Positions 16,654 to 28,000 of a stretch of 64,000 nt of DNA are shown piece by piece. How positions within the stretch are numbered: position 1 is the first letter of the stretch; every line of letters starts with the position of its first letter. A program made the translations under genes and the position numbers. Source of the DNA: Nocardia alba NBRC 108234 (GTDB lineage: Bacteria; Actinomycetota; Actinomycetes; Mycobacteriales; Mycobacteriaceae); the NCBI RefSeq assembly GCF_001612665.1, contig NZ_BDAX01000035.1, positions 44,736 to 108,735 of the forward strand. The letters are read 5' to 3'. The notes below the pieces were generated by a model, which did not search any database, was not told where the DNA came from, and was given only the letters and a program-made list of their open reading frames with translations.

Positions 16654-17330
16654 CCGATCAGGTGCCGATACGCCTCGATCGCCGCCGCGGGTGGGCCGTC
16701 GAAGACGACGGAGCCGTTGTCCAGCACCACGACTCGATCGAACCCGTCGAGCAAGCCGAGCTGGTGGGTCACCACGATCACCTGCTGATCGAGCGCGTTC
16801 AGCGCCTGGGATACCCGTCGGGCATTGCGCAGATCGAGCAGCGTGGTCGGCTCGTCGGCGACGATCACCTCGGGTTCGCGGATCAGCGCGGAACCGATGG
16901 CCAGCAGCTGCTTCTGCCCACCGGAGAGCAGGTGGGCCGGATGGTCGGTGTGCGCGGCGAGGCCGAAACGGTCGAGCACACGCTGTACCCGGTCCGCGAT
17001 CTCGGTCTTGCTCAGGCCACTGCGGCGCAGCGAGAACGCCAGGTCCTCGGCGACCGTCGGCATCACGATCTGGGTGTCGGGATCGGTGAACACGAAGCCG
17101 ACTTTGCGCCGCACCTGCGCGCCCTTGCGGGCGACGTCGAGCCCGTCGACGGTGACGGTGCCGGTGGTCGGCTTCAGCAATCCGTTGAGCATGCGGGCCA
17201 GCGTCGATTTGCCCGACCCGTTGGCGCCGATGAAACCGACCCGCCGTTCGGTGATCCGCAGATCGATCGCACGCAGCACGGTCCGGTCACCGAAGCGGTG
17301 TCCCACCGCGTCGATGACGATCTCGCTCAC
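16650..17330 (-). CDS. bioM: Biotin ECF transporter ATPase BioM
   Basis: 226 residues from ATG 17330. Walker A is GANGSGKST, the Q-loop region is FTDPDTQIVMPTV, the ABC signature is LSGGQKQ, Walker B ends IVADEPTTLLD, and the switch His is in VVTHQ. The short length and FxDPDxQ pattern are those of energy-coupling-factor ATPases. It lies 12 nt after bioY and overlaps bioN by 4 nt, so the three should be made together. It supplies energy for high-affinity biotin uptake. Confidence 0.92.
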   Translation of the reverse strand: MSEIVIDAVGHRFGDRTVLRAIDLRITERRVGFIGANGSGKSTLARMLNGLLKPTTGTVTVDGLDVARKGAQVRRKVGFVFTDPDTQIVMPTVAEDLAFSLRRSGLSKTEIADRVQRVLDRFGLAAHTDHPAHLLSGGQKQLLAIGSALIREPEVIVADEPTTLLDLRNARRVSQALNALDQQVIVVTHQLGLLDGFDRVVVLDNGSVVFDGPPAAAIEAYRHLIG

Positions 17331-17342
17331 GGCGCGCCGCGA

Positions 17343-17936
17343 TCAGGCACGGATCAGTCCGGGATAGGCGCGATGCACGCCCTTGGCGACCACCGTGGCG
17401 ATCACGACCTTGGACAGGTCTCCCGGGATGAAGGCGAAGTTGGTCGACACCGCCGCCCACGGACTCAGATCCGTGCGCACCAGCAGTCCGGCGGTACCGA
17501 ACAGGTAGATGATCACGATGCCGCCGAAGGCGTTGATCAGCAGGCCGAACACGATCGGATACTTCGGCAGGATCCTCGCGGTCAACAGCCCGATCACCAG
17601 CGTCGCCGGAATCCAGCCGATCAGGTAACCGGCGGTCGGCGAGGCCAGCGCGGTGAGTCCGGTGCGGCCACCGGACAGCAGCGGCAGTCCGACCATGGTG
17701 AGCGCGATGAACACCGCCACCGCGGCCGTGCCCTTGCGCGCGCCCAGGATCGCACCGGTGAGGATCACCCCGAGTGTCTGCAGCGTGATCGGCACCCCGC
17801 TGAACCCGACGGTGATCGCGCCGGGCAGGCCGAGCGCGGCGATCAGGGCCGCGAACACCGCGATCTGCGCCATGTCCCGTGCGGTGAACGCGGTTGCCCA
17901 CTTCGGGGATTTCTCGACTTCGGGCACGGCGAACAT
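17343..17936 (-). CDS. bioY: Biotin ECF transporter substrate-binding protein BioY
   Basis: 197 residues from ATG 17936. A GTG at 17927 has the better spaced ribosome site (GAAGG 9 nt upstream) and would shorten the protein by three residues. It is an integral membrane protein with about six hydrophobic segments and the BioY signatures GVPITLQTLGVILTGAILG and TGLTALASPTAGYLIGW. It binds biotin in the membrane and works with BioMN. A BioQ-type palindrome lies 15 bp before the ATG, so expression should fall when biotin is plentiful. Confidence 0.93.
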   Translation of the reverse strand: MFAVPEVEKSPKWATAFTARDMAQIAVFAALIAALGLPGAITVGFSGVPITLQTLGVILTGAILGARKGTAAVAVFIALTMVGLPLLSGGRTGLTALASPTAGYLIGWIPATLVIGLLTARILPKYPIVFGLLINAFGGIVIIYLFGTAGLLVRTDLSPWAAVSTNFAFIPGDLSKVVIATVVAKGVHRAYPGLIRA

Positions 17937-17950
17937 CCTTCACTACAGAA

Positions 17951-17965
17951 TTGAACAACGTTCAA
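17951..17965. promoter_or_regulatory. BioQ-like operator upstream of bioYMN
   Basis: TTGAACAACGTTCAA is a perfect 6-3-6 palindrome. Its core TGAAC-N3-GTTCA is like the binding motif described for the TetR-type biotin regulator BioQ in Corynebacterium and mycobacteria. No bioQ gene is in the window. Confidence 0.7.
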
Positions 17966-18145
17966 AATAGCAGGCGACCAGGACAGTGTCACAACCACAT
18001 CGACGGTGTGGGGCACGTCGCACCGGGGGCATACCGACTGCAAGCGCCGGGCCTGAACTACCCCGGCGCCAACTGCTTGCGCGCGTGACCGGGCCGCGTT
18101 CGGCCGAAGCCCGCGGCGGCCTCCGCGCGGAAAGCGGAAACGCGG

Positions 18146-21100
18146 TTATCGGTCCAGCCGGGCGTTGAGAATCCGGGCGATCTCGGCCATCGCTGCGGGT
18201 TGGGTCATTTCGAGGTGGCCCGCGTCGATGTCGAACATCGATATCTGCCCGCGAACCACTCGCGCCCAGCCCTCGTGACCCGCGGCGTCGGATCGCCGCT
18301 CCCTGGTGGCGGTGAAATAGAGCATGTCGCTGTCCACGACCGCGGGACGCCACGCACCGGCCGCCCGGATCGCCAGGTTGTAGGCATCGGTCAGGCGCTG
18401 GATCCGCGCGGCGTCGATACCGAGGCTGCCGCCCAGCTGCCGTTCGATCAGCTCGGCGGCCTCCTCGGCGGTCGCCTCGGCGCTGACGACATCGACGCCC
18501 ATGACCGGGCCGAGATTGCTGATCAGCTCGCCGGCCGTGACAGCGCGCAGCGTCGACTCGTCGACACCGCCCACCTCGGCGTCCAACAGCGCCAGCAGCG
18601 CGACCTGCTCACCGGCGGCGCGCATCTCGACAGCGATGGCATGGGCGATCGCACCACCCAGTGACCAGCCGAGCAGGTGGTAGGGCCCGTGTGGCTGCAC
18701 CGCGCGAATCTCGTCGAAGTAGCGCGCGGCCATCTCCTCGATCGAGGTCGGGCCGGGGAGCTCGCCGCCGATCTGCGGCGCCTGGATGCCGTAGATCGGT
18801 CGACCGTCGGAGAGGTAGCGGTCGAGTGTGCGGTAGCACCACGACAGGCCGACGGCCGGGTGGATGCAGAACAGTGGGGCTCGCGCACCCTCGGTCCGGA
18901 TCGGCAGCAGCGTGTCGAAGCCGGCATCGGTCCCCTCGACGGCGGCACCGGAGCTGATCCTGGACTCGATTCGCTTGGCCAGGTCGGCCGGGCACGGATC
19001 GGACAGCATCCAGCTGATCGGCACCTCGTAGTCGATTTCCTTGCGCAACTCGCTCACCACCTGCACCGACTTCAGCGAGTTACCGCCCAGGGCGTAGAAG
19101 TCGTCATCCGCGCCCACGCGGTCCACACCGAGTACGGTGCCGAAGGCCCGGGCGACCTCGCCTTCCAGCCACGACGAGGGCTCGCGGAACTCCGCTACCG
19201 CGAGCACCGGCTCCGGCAGCCGCAGCCGGTCCAGCTTGCCCGACGAGCTCACGGGCACGGTGTCGAGCACCATCATCGTGGCGGGCACCATGTAGTCGGG
19301 CAGTTTGGTCGACGCGTGCGCCGACACCGCCGCGGTGTCGACCGTGCCGCCTGTGGCGGGCACGAGGTAGGCGACGAGGTGCTCCATCACGCCGATGGGG
19401 CGCACCACCGCGATCGCCCGCGCGACGCCGGGGTGCTCGGCCAGGACCGACTCGATCTCGCCGAGTTCGATCCGCAGGCCACGCAGCTTCACCTGGAAAT
19501 CGGTGCGGCCCAGGTAGTCCAATTCCCCGGTCCGGCGCCAGCGCACCAGGTCGCCGGTGCGGTACAGACGCTCGCCGTCACCGTACGGGTCGGGCACGAA
19601 CCGTTCCGCGGTGAGGCCGGGACGGGACTGGTAGCCGCGCGCGAGCTGGGTGCCCGCCAGGTACAGCTCCCCCGCGACACCGGGAGGAACCGGCTGTAAC
19701 CGGTCGTCGAGGACGTAGGCGCGCGTGTTCCACACCGGGGAGCCCATCGGCATGGTCGCGCTCTCCGCGTCGGTCACCCGATGCGCGGTCGAGCACACGG
19801 TGGCTTCGGTCGGCCCGTACAGATTGTGCAGCGCGACCCCGGGAGCGAGTCTGCGTGCCGCGGCCACCGTCTCGGGGCTGAACTCCTCACCACCGACCAG
19901 CAGCGTCCGCAACGACTCGAGCGACCGCGCGGGCGCCATGTCGGCGAGCACCGCCAGCATCGACGGCACGAGCGCGGTGAAGGTGACCCGCTGGGCGGCG
20001 ATGATGTCGGCGAGGTAGGCCGGGTCGGTATGCCCGTACGCGCGGGCGATCACCAGTCGCGCACCCACCGCCATGGGCGCGAACAGCTCCCACACCGACA
20101 TGTCGAACGTAGCCGGGGACTTCTGTAGCACGACGTCATCGTGGGTCAGCGCGTAGGTGTCGTCGACCCACCGCAGCTGGTTGACCACCGAACGGTGCGA
20201 TATCGCAACACCTTTCGGTCGTCCGGTCGATCCCGAGGTGAAGATCACGTAGGCGACATTGTGCCCTCGCAGTGGTGCGAGCCGATCGGCGTCGGTCACC
20301 GGACCGTCATCGAATCCGGACAGGTCGAGCCCCTCGAGCGACGACAGCTCCAGCACCGGTGCGGCGATGGACATCATGTAGGCGACGCGGTCCGCAGGCA
20401 GGTCCGGGTCGACCGGCACATATCCGCCGCCGGCCGCGTGCACCGCGTAGACGGCGACGTACTGGTCCAGCGAACGCCGCATCCGCAACGCCACCAACGA
20501 CTCCGGACCCACGCCACGCGAGATCAGATACCGCGCCAACCGGGCGACCCGCGACGCGAATTCCGCGTACGTCAACGTCTGCTCGCCTGCGGTCACCGCG
20601 GGCAGGTCCGCGTACACGCGCACGGAGTGGTCGAACAGGGAGGTGAGCGTCTCGCCCCGCGGGAGGCGGTGCTCGGTCGAATTCCACTGCGTCAGAATGG
20701 TTTCACGCTCATCGGCGCCGAGCAGATCCACCTCGCGGACCGGCTGTGTCGAATCGGTCACCGCCGCGGCGAGCATTCGCAGCAGGCGATCGACGATCTC
20801 TGTCGCGGTCGTCGCGTCGAACAGATCGCTCGCGTAGATCAGCCCGCCGCTGATGCCGACCGGGTCACCGGCGGCATCGTAGGAATCCGACAGGGTGATC
20901 AGCAGATCGAACAGCGCGATGTCGGTCTCGGCCGTCACGGCCGACGCCGTGAGCTCGGGAAGTTCGAACCGGGCGTCGGTGACGTTCTGGAACGCCAGCA
21001 TCACCTGGAACAGCGGATGGTGGGCGTGCGAGCGCACCGGGTTCAGCTCCTGCACCAGCCGCTCGAACGGAACATCGGCGTGCCCGAACGCGGCCAGATC

Positions 21101-22050
21101 GGTCTCGCGCTGGTGTTCGAGCAGCTCGGTGATGGTCATCGTCGGCGTCAACCGGGTCCGCAGCACCAGGGTGTTGACGAACATCCCGACCAGATCGTCG
21201 AGTTCGGGCTCACCACGTCCCGCGAACGGCGTGCCGATCGCGACGTCGTCGGTATCGGCCAACCGGGCCAGCGTGGCCGCGAGCGCGGCGTGGAAGACCA
21301 TGAACAGCGTGGTGTTGTGTGCTCGCGCGACCCGCTGCAATCCCGCGTGCAGTTCGGCGTCGACAGTGATCGGTACGCTCGCGCCCGCATGGGTCTGCAC
21401 GGGCGGACGCGGTCGATCGGTCGGCAGCCCGAGCAGCACCGGCAATTGCGCCAACTCGCTTGTCCAGTAATCGATCTGGGCGTGCAGAAGTGACTCCGGA
21501 TCGTCCTCGGCGCCCAGGACCGTGCGCTGCCAGATCGCGTAGTCGGCGTACTGCACCGGTAGCGGCGCCAGATTCGGCGTCTCCCCGAGCAGGTGTGCCG
21601 CGTACGCGGTCATCATGTCCCGTGCCAGCGGACCGAGCGAGGACCCGTCGCAGGAAATGTGGTGCACCACCACGGCCAGCACCCACTCGTTCGGCTCGAG
21701 CTCGTACAACCGGACCCGCACCGGCCCTTCGACCGTCACGTCGAACGACGTCGAGACGAACTCCGACAGCGACTCGGCCAGTTCCGGTTCCGCGACCGAG
21801 AGCACGGTCATCGGCGCGGATGCCGGCGCGCCCGACAGCACCACCTGCGATGGCGCACCCTCGGCATAGGGGTACACGGTCCGCAGTACTTCGTGCCGAT
21901 CCAGCACGTACTCGAGCGCGGCGCGCAGCGCGTCGAGATTCAACTGCCCCGACATCCGGAGCACGATCGGAATGCTGTAGGCGGCCGAGCCCGGCTCCAG
22001 CCGGTTCAGGAACCACATCCGCTGCTGTGCGTACGACAGCGGAATGCGCT
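18146..22050 (-). other. NRPS module 5: C-A-T-TE
   Basis: The C domain opens IPLSYAQQRMWFLNR with VHHISCDGSSL (L-donor type). A5 pocket residues read D-M-W-A-L-G-L-V-C. After the T domain (GGNSL) a type I thioesterase begins with LFCIHPAVGLSW, has the nucleophile elbow GWSLGG and ends with the catalytic His in GHLEM. It should hydrolyse or cyclise the finished chain. Confidence 0.8.
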
Positions 22051-25000
22051 CGGGTCGGGGCTGCGCGGTCAGCGCGACCCGACCGGTGTCGGCCTGGGTT
22101 TCGGCGCGCGCGGCCAACCTCGCGACCGTCGGCGCTTCGAAGATCGCCGACACCGGGATGGTCACGTCGAGCGCCGCGCCGATCCGCGCGGCGACCCGGG
22201 TGGCCACCAGGCTGTTGCCGCCGAGGTCGAAGAAGTCGTCGTCGGCGCCGACGGGACCGTCGCTGCCCAAGACGTCGGCGAAGACGCCCGCCACTATCTC
22301 CTCCGCCGGTGACGCCGGAGCGCGGAATCGCTTGGCCTGCACCACGGGTGCGGGCAGGGCCGCGCGGTCGAGTTTTCCGTTCGGCGACAGCGGGATCGCG
22401 TCGAGCATCATCACCGCGGCGGGCACCAGGTACGACGGCAGCGCCTCGACCAGCGCCGCGCGCAGCTGTTCGCCCGACGGGCTCGCCCCGGCTTCGGGCA
22501 CCACATAGGACACCAACCGCGCCGGCCCCTCGCCCGCACGCCACGGCAGGGTGACCGCGTACGCCACCTCCGCCCGCGCGCTCAGCACCGCGTCGATCTC
22601 GCCCAGCTCGACCCGGTAGCCGCGGATCTTCACCTGGAAATCGTTGCGCCCCAAGAACTCCAGCTCGCCGCCGACGTTCCAGCGCACCACATCGCCGGTG
22701 CGGTACATGCGGCGTCCCGATTCCGCGAACGGATGCGCCACGAACCGCGCCGCATCGGTGCCCACCCGGTTCAGATAGCCGCGCGCCAGCGCCGAACCCG
22801 CCAGATACAGCTCGCCGGCTACCCCGACCGGCACCGGCCGCAGCCGCGCGTCCAGGACCAGCGCCTGTATCCCCGGCAGCGGGACACCGATCGTCGGCCG
22901 ATCCTCGGGCGCCAGCGGGCCTGTCGCCGTGGCGATGATCGTGGCCTCGGTCGGCCCGTAGAGCACCTGGAACTTCCGGGCGCCCGCGACGTCGGTACCC
23001 GCCCATCGGCTCACCAGATCCGCCGGGACCTCCTCGCCGCCCGACATCACCAGCCGCAAGTCGTCGAGCCCCGCCGGATCCACCGACGCGAGCGCGGCCG
23101 GGGTGATGAAGGCGTGGGTGACCCGCCGCGTGCGCAAGAACTCGGCCAGCTCACCGCCGCCGTAGATCCCCGTCGGCGCCACGATCAACGCACCGGCCCC
23201 ACTGACCGCGATCAGGATCTCCAGCAGCGCGGCATCGAACGACGGCGACGCGAAGTGCAACACCCTCGACGAGTGCCCGAGCGCGCGGTCGGCGCGCCGC
23301 CCCGAGACGAAGTCGGCGATGCCGGAATGGGTGACGGCGACGCCCTTGGGCACTCCGGTGGATCCGGAGGTGAAGACCACGTAGGCGACGTCCGCTGGCC
23401 GCAGCGGGCGCGGGCGCTCGTCATCACTGATCGGGCCGCTCGCCTCCGTGTCGATCCGCGCGGCGACGGCCGGGTCGTCGAGCACGATCCAGTCCACCGC
23501 ACCGGGCAGCTGGGCACGCACCGATGACACCGTGATACCCAGCGTCGCACCGGAATCCGACATCATCTGCGCGATCCGGCCTTCGGGATAGCTCGGGTCG
23601 ACGGGCACATACGCCGCACCCGACTGCACCACCGCCCACCACGCGACGACGGATTCCATCGACCGCGCCACGGCCACCAGCACCGGACGCTCCGGTCCCG
23701 CGCCACGGCCGATCAGCGTTCTCGCCAGCCGACTCGATCGTTCGCTCAGCTGGGCGTAGGACATCGTGGTGTCCCCCGCGACGACGGCGATACCGTCGCC
23801 GTTGTCGCGGACGGCGGCGGCGAACACCTCCGGCAGCGTGGCCGACGGCTCCGACACCTCCACGGTGTGCGTCCCGACCCGCGAGGTGAGCGCCGCGCGC
23901 TCATCGGCTTCCAGCCAGTCGATATCGCCGACGACAACGGTGGGATCGTCGGCGACGGCTTCCAGTACCCGCACCAGCCGCCGGACGATCGACGCCGCGG
24001 TCGGCTCGTCGAACAGGTCCTGGGCGAAGGTCAGCATTCCCGACATGCCCTGGGCCGCACCGTCATCGCCGGTCGCGTCGGCCAGCACCAATTGCAGGTC
24101 GAACTGGATCGACCCGGTGTTCACGTCCGCGCGCGCGACCCGGACCTCGGGCAGCGCCACATCGACCGTCGAGACGTTCTGGAACGCCAAGGCCACCTGG
24201 AACAACGGATGGCGCGCCGCCGATCGCTCCGGGTTCAGCTCCTCCACGATCCGCTCGAACGGTACGTCCGCGTGCTCGAAGGCGAGCAGGTCGGTCTCCC
24301 GGGTGCGCATCAGCGTCTCGGCGAACGACTCGCCCGTATCCACCCGGGTCCGCAATGCCAGGGTGTTCACGAACATGCCGACCAGATCGTCCAGACCCGG
24401 CTCGCCCCGCCCCGCCACCGGGGTGCCGATCACTACGTCGTCGCTGCCGCTCAGGCGCGCCAACACCGTTGCCAGCGCCGCGTGCATCACCATGAACAGC
24501 GAGGTCCCCCGCGACCGTGCCAGGGCCACCAGCCGCTCGTGCAGGCTCGCATCGAGCTCTACCGGCACCCGGCCGCCCGACAGCGACGCGACCGCGGGCC
24601 GTGGCCGGTCCGTCGGTAGTTCCAGCCGATCCGGCGCACCCGCGAGCGTCGAGCGCCAGAATTCCAGCTGCTCCGACATCAACGACCCCGGATCGTCGGC
24701 GGCCCCCAGCATCTGCCGTTGCCACCACGCGAAATCCGCGTACTGCACGGCGAGTGGTTCCCATTCCGGCGCCTGCCCGGCCAGTCTCGCGACATAGGCC
24801 ACCATCACGTCACGGGCCAGTGGCCCCATCGACTGACCGTCACCGGCGATGTGATGGACCACGAGCACCAGCAGGAATTCCCCGGTGCCACCGTCGCGCT
24901 CGGCGCCGAGCGCGAACAGTCCCACTCGCATCGGCACTCGCTCGGTCACGTCGAATCCGCCCCGCACGAACTCGCCCACCACCTCCGCGACCGCATCCGC

Positions 25001-28000
25001 GGGCACCTGGACCGGCACCACCGACACCGAGTGCTCATCGAGCACGACCTGTCGCGGCTCACCCGCGGTTTCGGGATAGATCGTCCGTAGTACCTCGTGC
25101 CGTCCGACCACATCGGCGAGTGCCGCCGACAGCGCCTCGGTGTCCAGGCGTCCGGACAACCGCAGCATCACCGGAATGTTGTGCACCGCGGAGTCCGGCT
25201 CGAACCGGTTCAGGAACCACATCCGCTGCTGTGCCAGCGACAGCGGCACAGCGTCGGAGTGCACTCCCGCCAGCAGCGGCAACCGACCCCCACCGCGCAG
25301 CCCCGCCGCCAGCTCGGCCAAGCCGCCGACGGTCGGCGCCTCGAAGACCGACCGCACCGGAACACGTGTGTCCAGGGCCGCGCCCAGGCGCGCCACCACT
25401 GTCGAAGCGCTCAGCGAATCGCCGCCCAGGGCGAAGAAGTCGTCGTCCACTCCCACCCGATCCACGTCGAGCACCTGCTCGAAGGTCCGCGCGACCAGCT
25501 CTTGCACCCCGGGCGACGGCGCCCGGAATTCTCGTGTGCGGGCAACCGGCTCGGGCAACCGCTCGCGATCGAGCTTGCCGTTGACGGTGAGCGGCATCTG
25601 CGCCAGCACCATCACCGCGGACGGCACCGAGGACCGGGGCAATACCTCGGCCAGCGCCGCACGCACCTGCTCGCCCGATACCTCCGTCCCGGGCTCGGGC
25701 ACCACATACGACACCAGCACCCCGCGCTCGCCATCGTGACGCGGCACCGTCACCGCGTACGCCACGTCCGCACGCGCGTCGAGCACCGCGTCGATCTCCC
25801 CCAGCTCGACCCGGACGCCGTGCACCTTCACCTGGAAGTCGTTGCGCCCCAGGAACTCCAGCTCGCCGTCGGCGCCGCGCCGCACCAGGTCACCGGTGCG
25901 GTACATCCGCTGCCCCGGCCCCGCGAACGGGCAGGCGACGAACCGCGCCGCGGTCAGCCCCATCCTGGCCGCGTACCCATCGGCCAGGCCCACGCCGAAC
26001 AGGTAGAGCTCGCCCGCGACACCGGAGGGCACGGGCCGCAACCAGGTATCGAGGACGACGACCGCGACCGGGCCCACCGGCCTGCCGATCGTGATCGCGG
26101 CACCGGGCACCAGCGCCTCGCCTGCGGTGGCCCAGATGGTGGCTTCGCTCGGACCGTAGAGATTGATCATGGTGCGTCGCGGCGCCCACCGGTCGACCAG
26201 TTCCGGCCCGACCGGCTCCCCGGCTGTCGCCAGTACGCGCAGGTCGTCGAGACCGTCGCACGAGACGGTCGCCAGCGCCGAAGGGGTGATCACGGCATGT
26301 GAGACATGTTCGCGCCGTAGCAGATCCGCCAACTCCGGTCCGGCGTAGACGTCGGCGGGCGAGATGACCAGTCGGCCGCCCGAGCCGTGCGCCATCAGCA
26401 ACTCGAACACCGAGGCGTCGAAGCTGGGCGAGGCCACCTGCACCACCACCGACGTCGGGTCGACGCCGAGGATCCGCCGCTGCGCCGCGACGATATCGGC
26501 CAGGCCGCGATGGCTGACGAACACACCCTTGGGTACACCGGTCGACCCGGAGGTGTAGCTCACGTACACGATCTGATCGCGTCGAATCGGTCCGCCGCGT
26601 TCGGCGTCGGTGATCGGCGGCGTGGCAACCGGGTCCACGGCATCGAGCGTCGGTTCCTGGTCGAGGACCAGCCAGTCGACGTCGTCGGGGAGGTGTTTCC
26701 TGGTGGACGCGTCGGTCAGCCCGACCGTGGTCTTCGAGTCCGACAGCAGGAATTCGATCCGCTCCGACGGCAGGATCGGATCTATCGGAAGGAAGGCGGC
26801 GCCGGTCTTGGCCACGGCCCACAGGGCGGCCGTGGCCGCCGGGGATCGCGGAAGCACCGCAGCGACGATCTGTCCCCGCCGGACGCCGTGGCGCAGCAGG
26901 ATTCGGGCCAGCCGGGTGGATCGCTCGTCGAGCTGACGGTAGGTCAGGTCGGTGCCGTCGTATCGCACGGCGATCGCGTCGGGTTCGGCGACGGCCCGCG
27001 CGGCGAGGATTCGGTCCAGCGTGTCCGGGATCGCCTGGTCCGCAACCGAAATCGGCCACGACGGCCCCGTTTCCTCGTCGAGCAGCAGCTCACCCAGCCG
27101 GACGTCGGCGTCGACGGCGATCCGGGCGAGCAACTCGACGAACCGGTCGAGGATCCTCCGCGCCGCCGCGGTGCCGAACGCGCGGTCGTGGAATCGCAGG
27201 GTGATCCGCAGGCCCTGCGCTTCGCCGTGCTCGGACTGCTTCGGTTCCACGACCAGGCTCAGCGGGTACGGCGTCGCGTCGACACCGCTGAGTTCGTCCA
27301 CCCGCAGGCCCGCCGAATCGATGAGCCGCTGCAATACCGTGCGATCGACGGGGAACGACTGGAAAGTGACAGCGGTGTCGAAGAGCTCGGGCAGACCGAC
27401 GCTGCGGTGGATCTCGGGTAGGCCGATGTGGTGATGGTCGAGCATGCGGGCGTGCTCGGCCTGGATGCCGATCAGCAACTCGCGCACCGTCGAGGTGGGT
27501 TCGAGCGGGACCCGGACGGGCACCGTGGTCAAGAACATGCCGAGCGTCTGCTCGACCAGCGGCAACTCCGGTGGCCGTCCCGACACCGCGGAGCCGAAGA
27601 TCACATCGGTCTCCCCGGTCAGCACACGCAGATTCAGCGCCCAGGCCGCGGCGACCGTGGTGTTGAGGGTGACGGCCGCCTCCGCCGCGACTCGGCGCAG
27701 TCGCGCGAAACGATCAGCGGTCAGCTCGGCCACGGCCTCGGCGGCGGAGACCGAACCCACCGCGGCTACGTCGCGCGACACCCGAGTGGGGGCTTCGACA
27801 TCCGAAAATGCCTGCGCCCATGCGGCTTTGGATGCGGCACTGTCCTGGCGACCCAGCCAGGACAGGTAGTCGCGGTAGGAGGGAGCGGGTCCGGCGGAAT
27901 CGATGTGGTCGGGAGATCCGTAGTAGTCGAGCAGTTCTCGCATCAGCAACGGCATCGACCAGCCGTCCAGGATGGCGTGGTGGTTGGTGACGAGCAGCCG

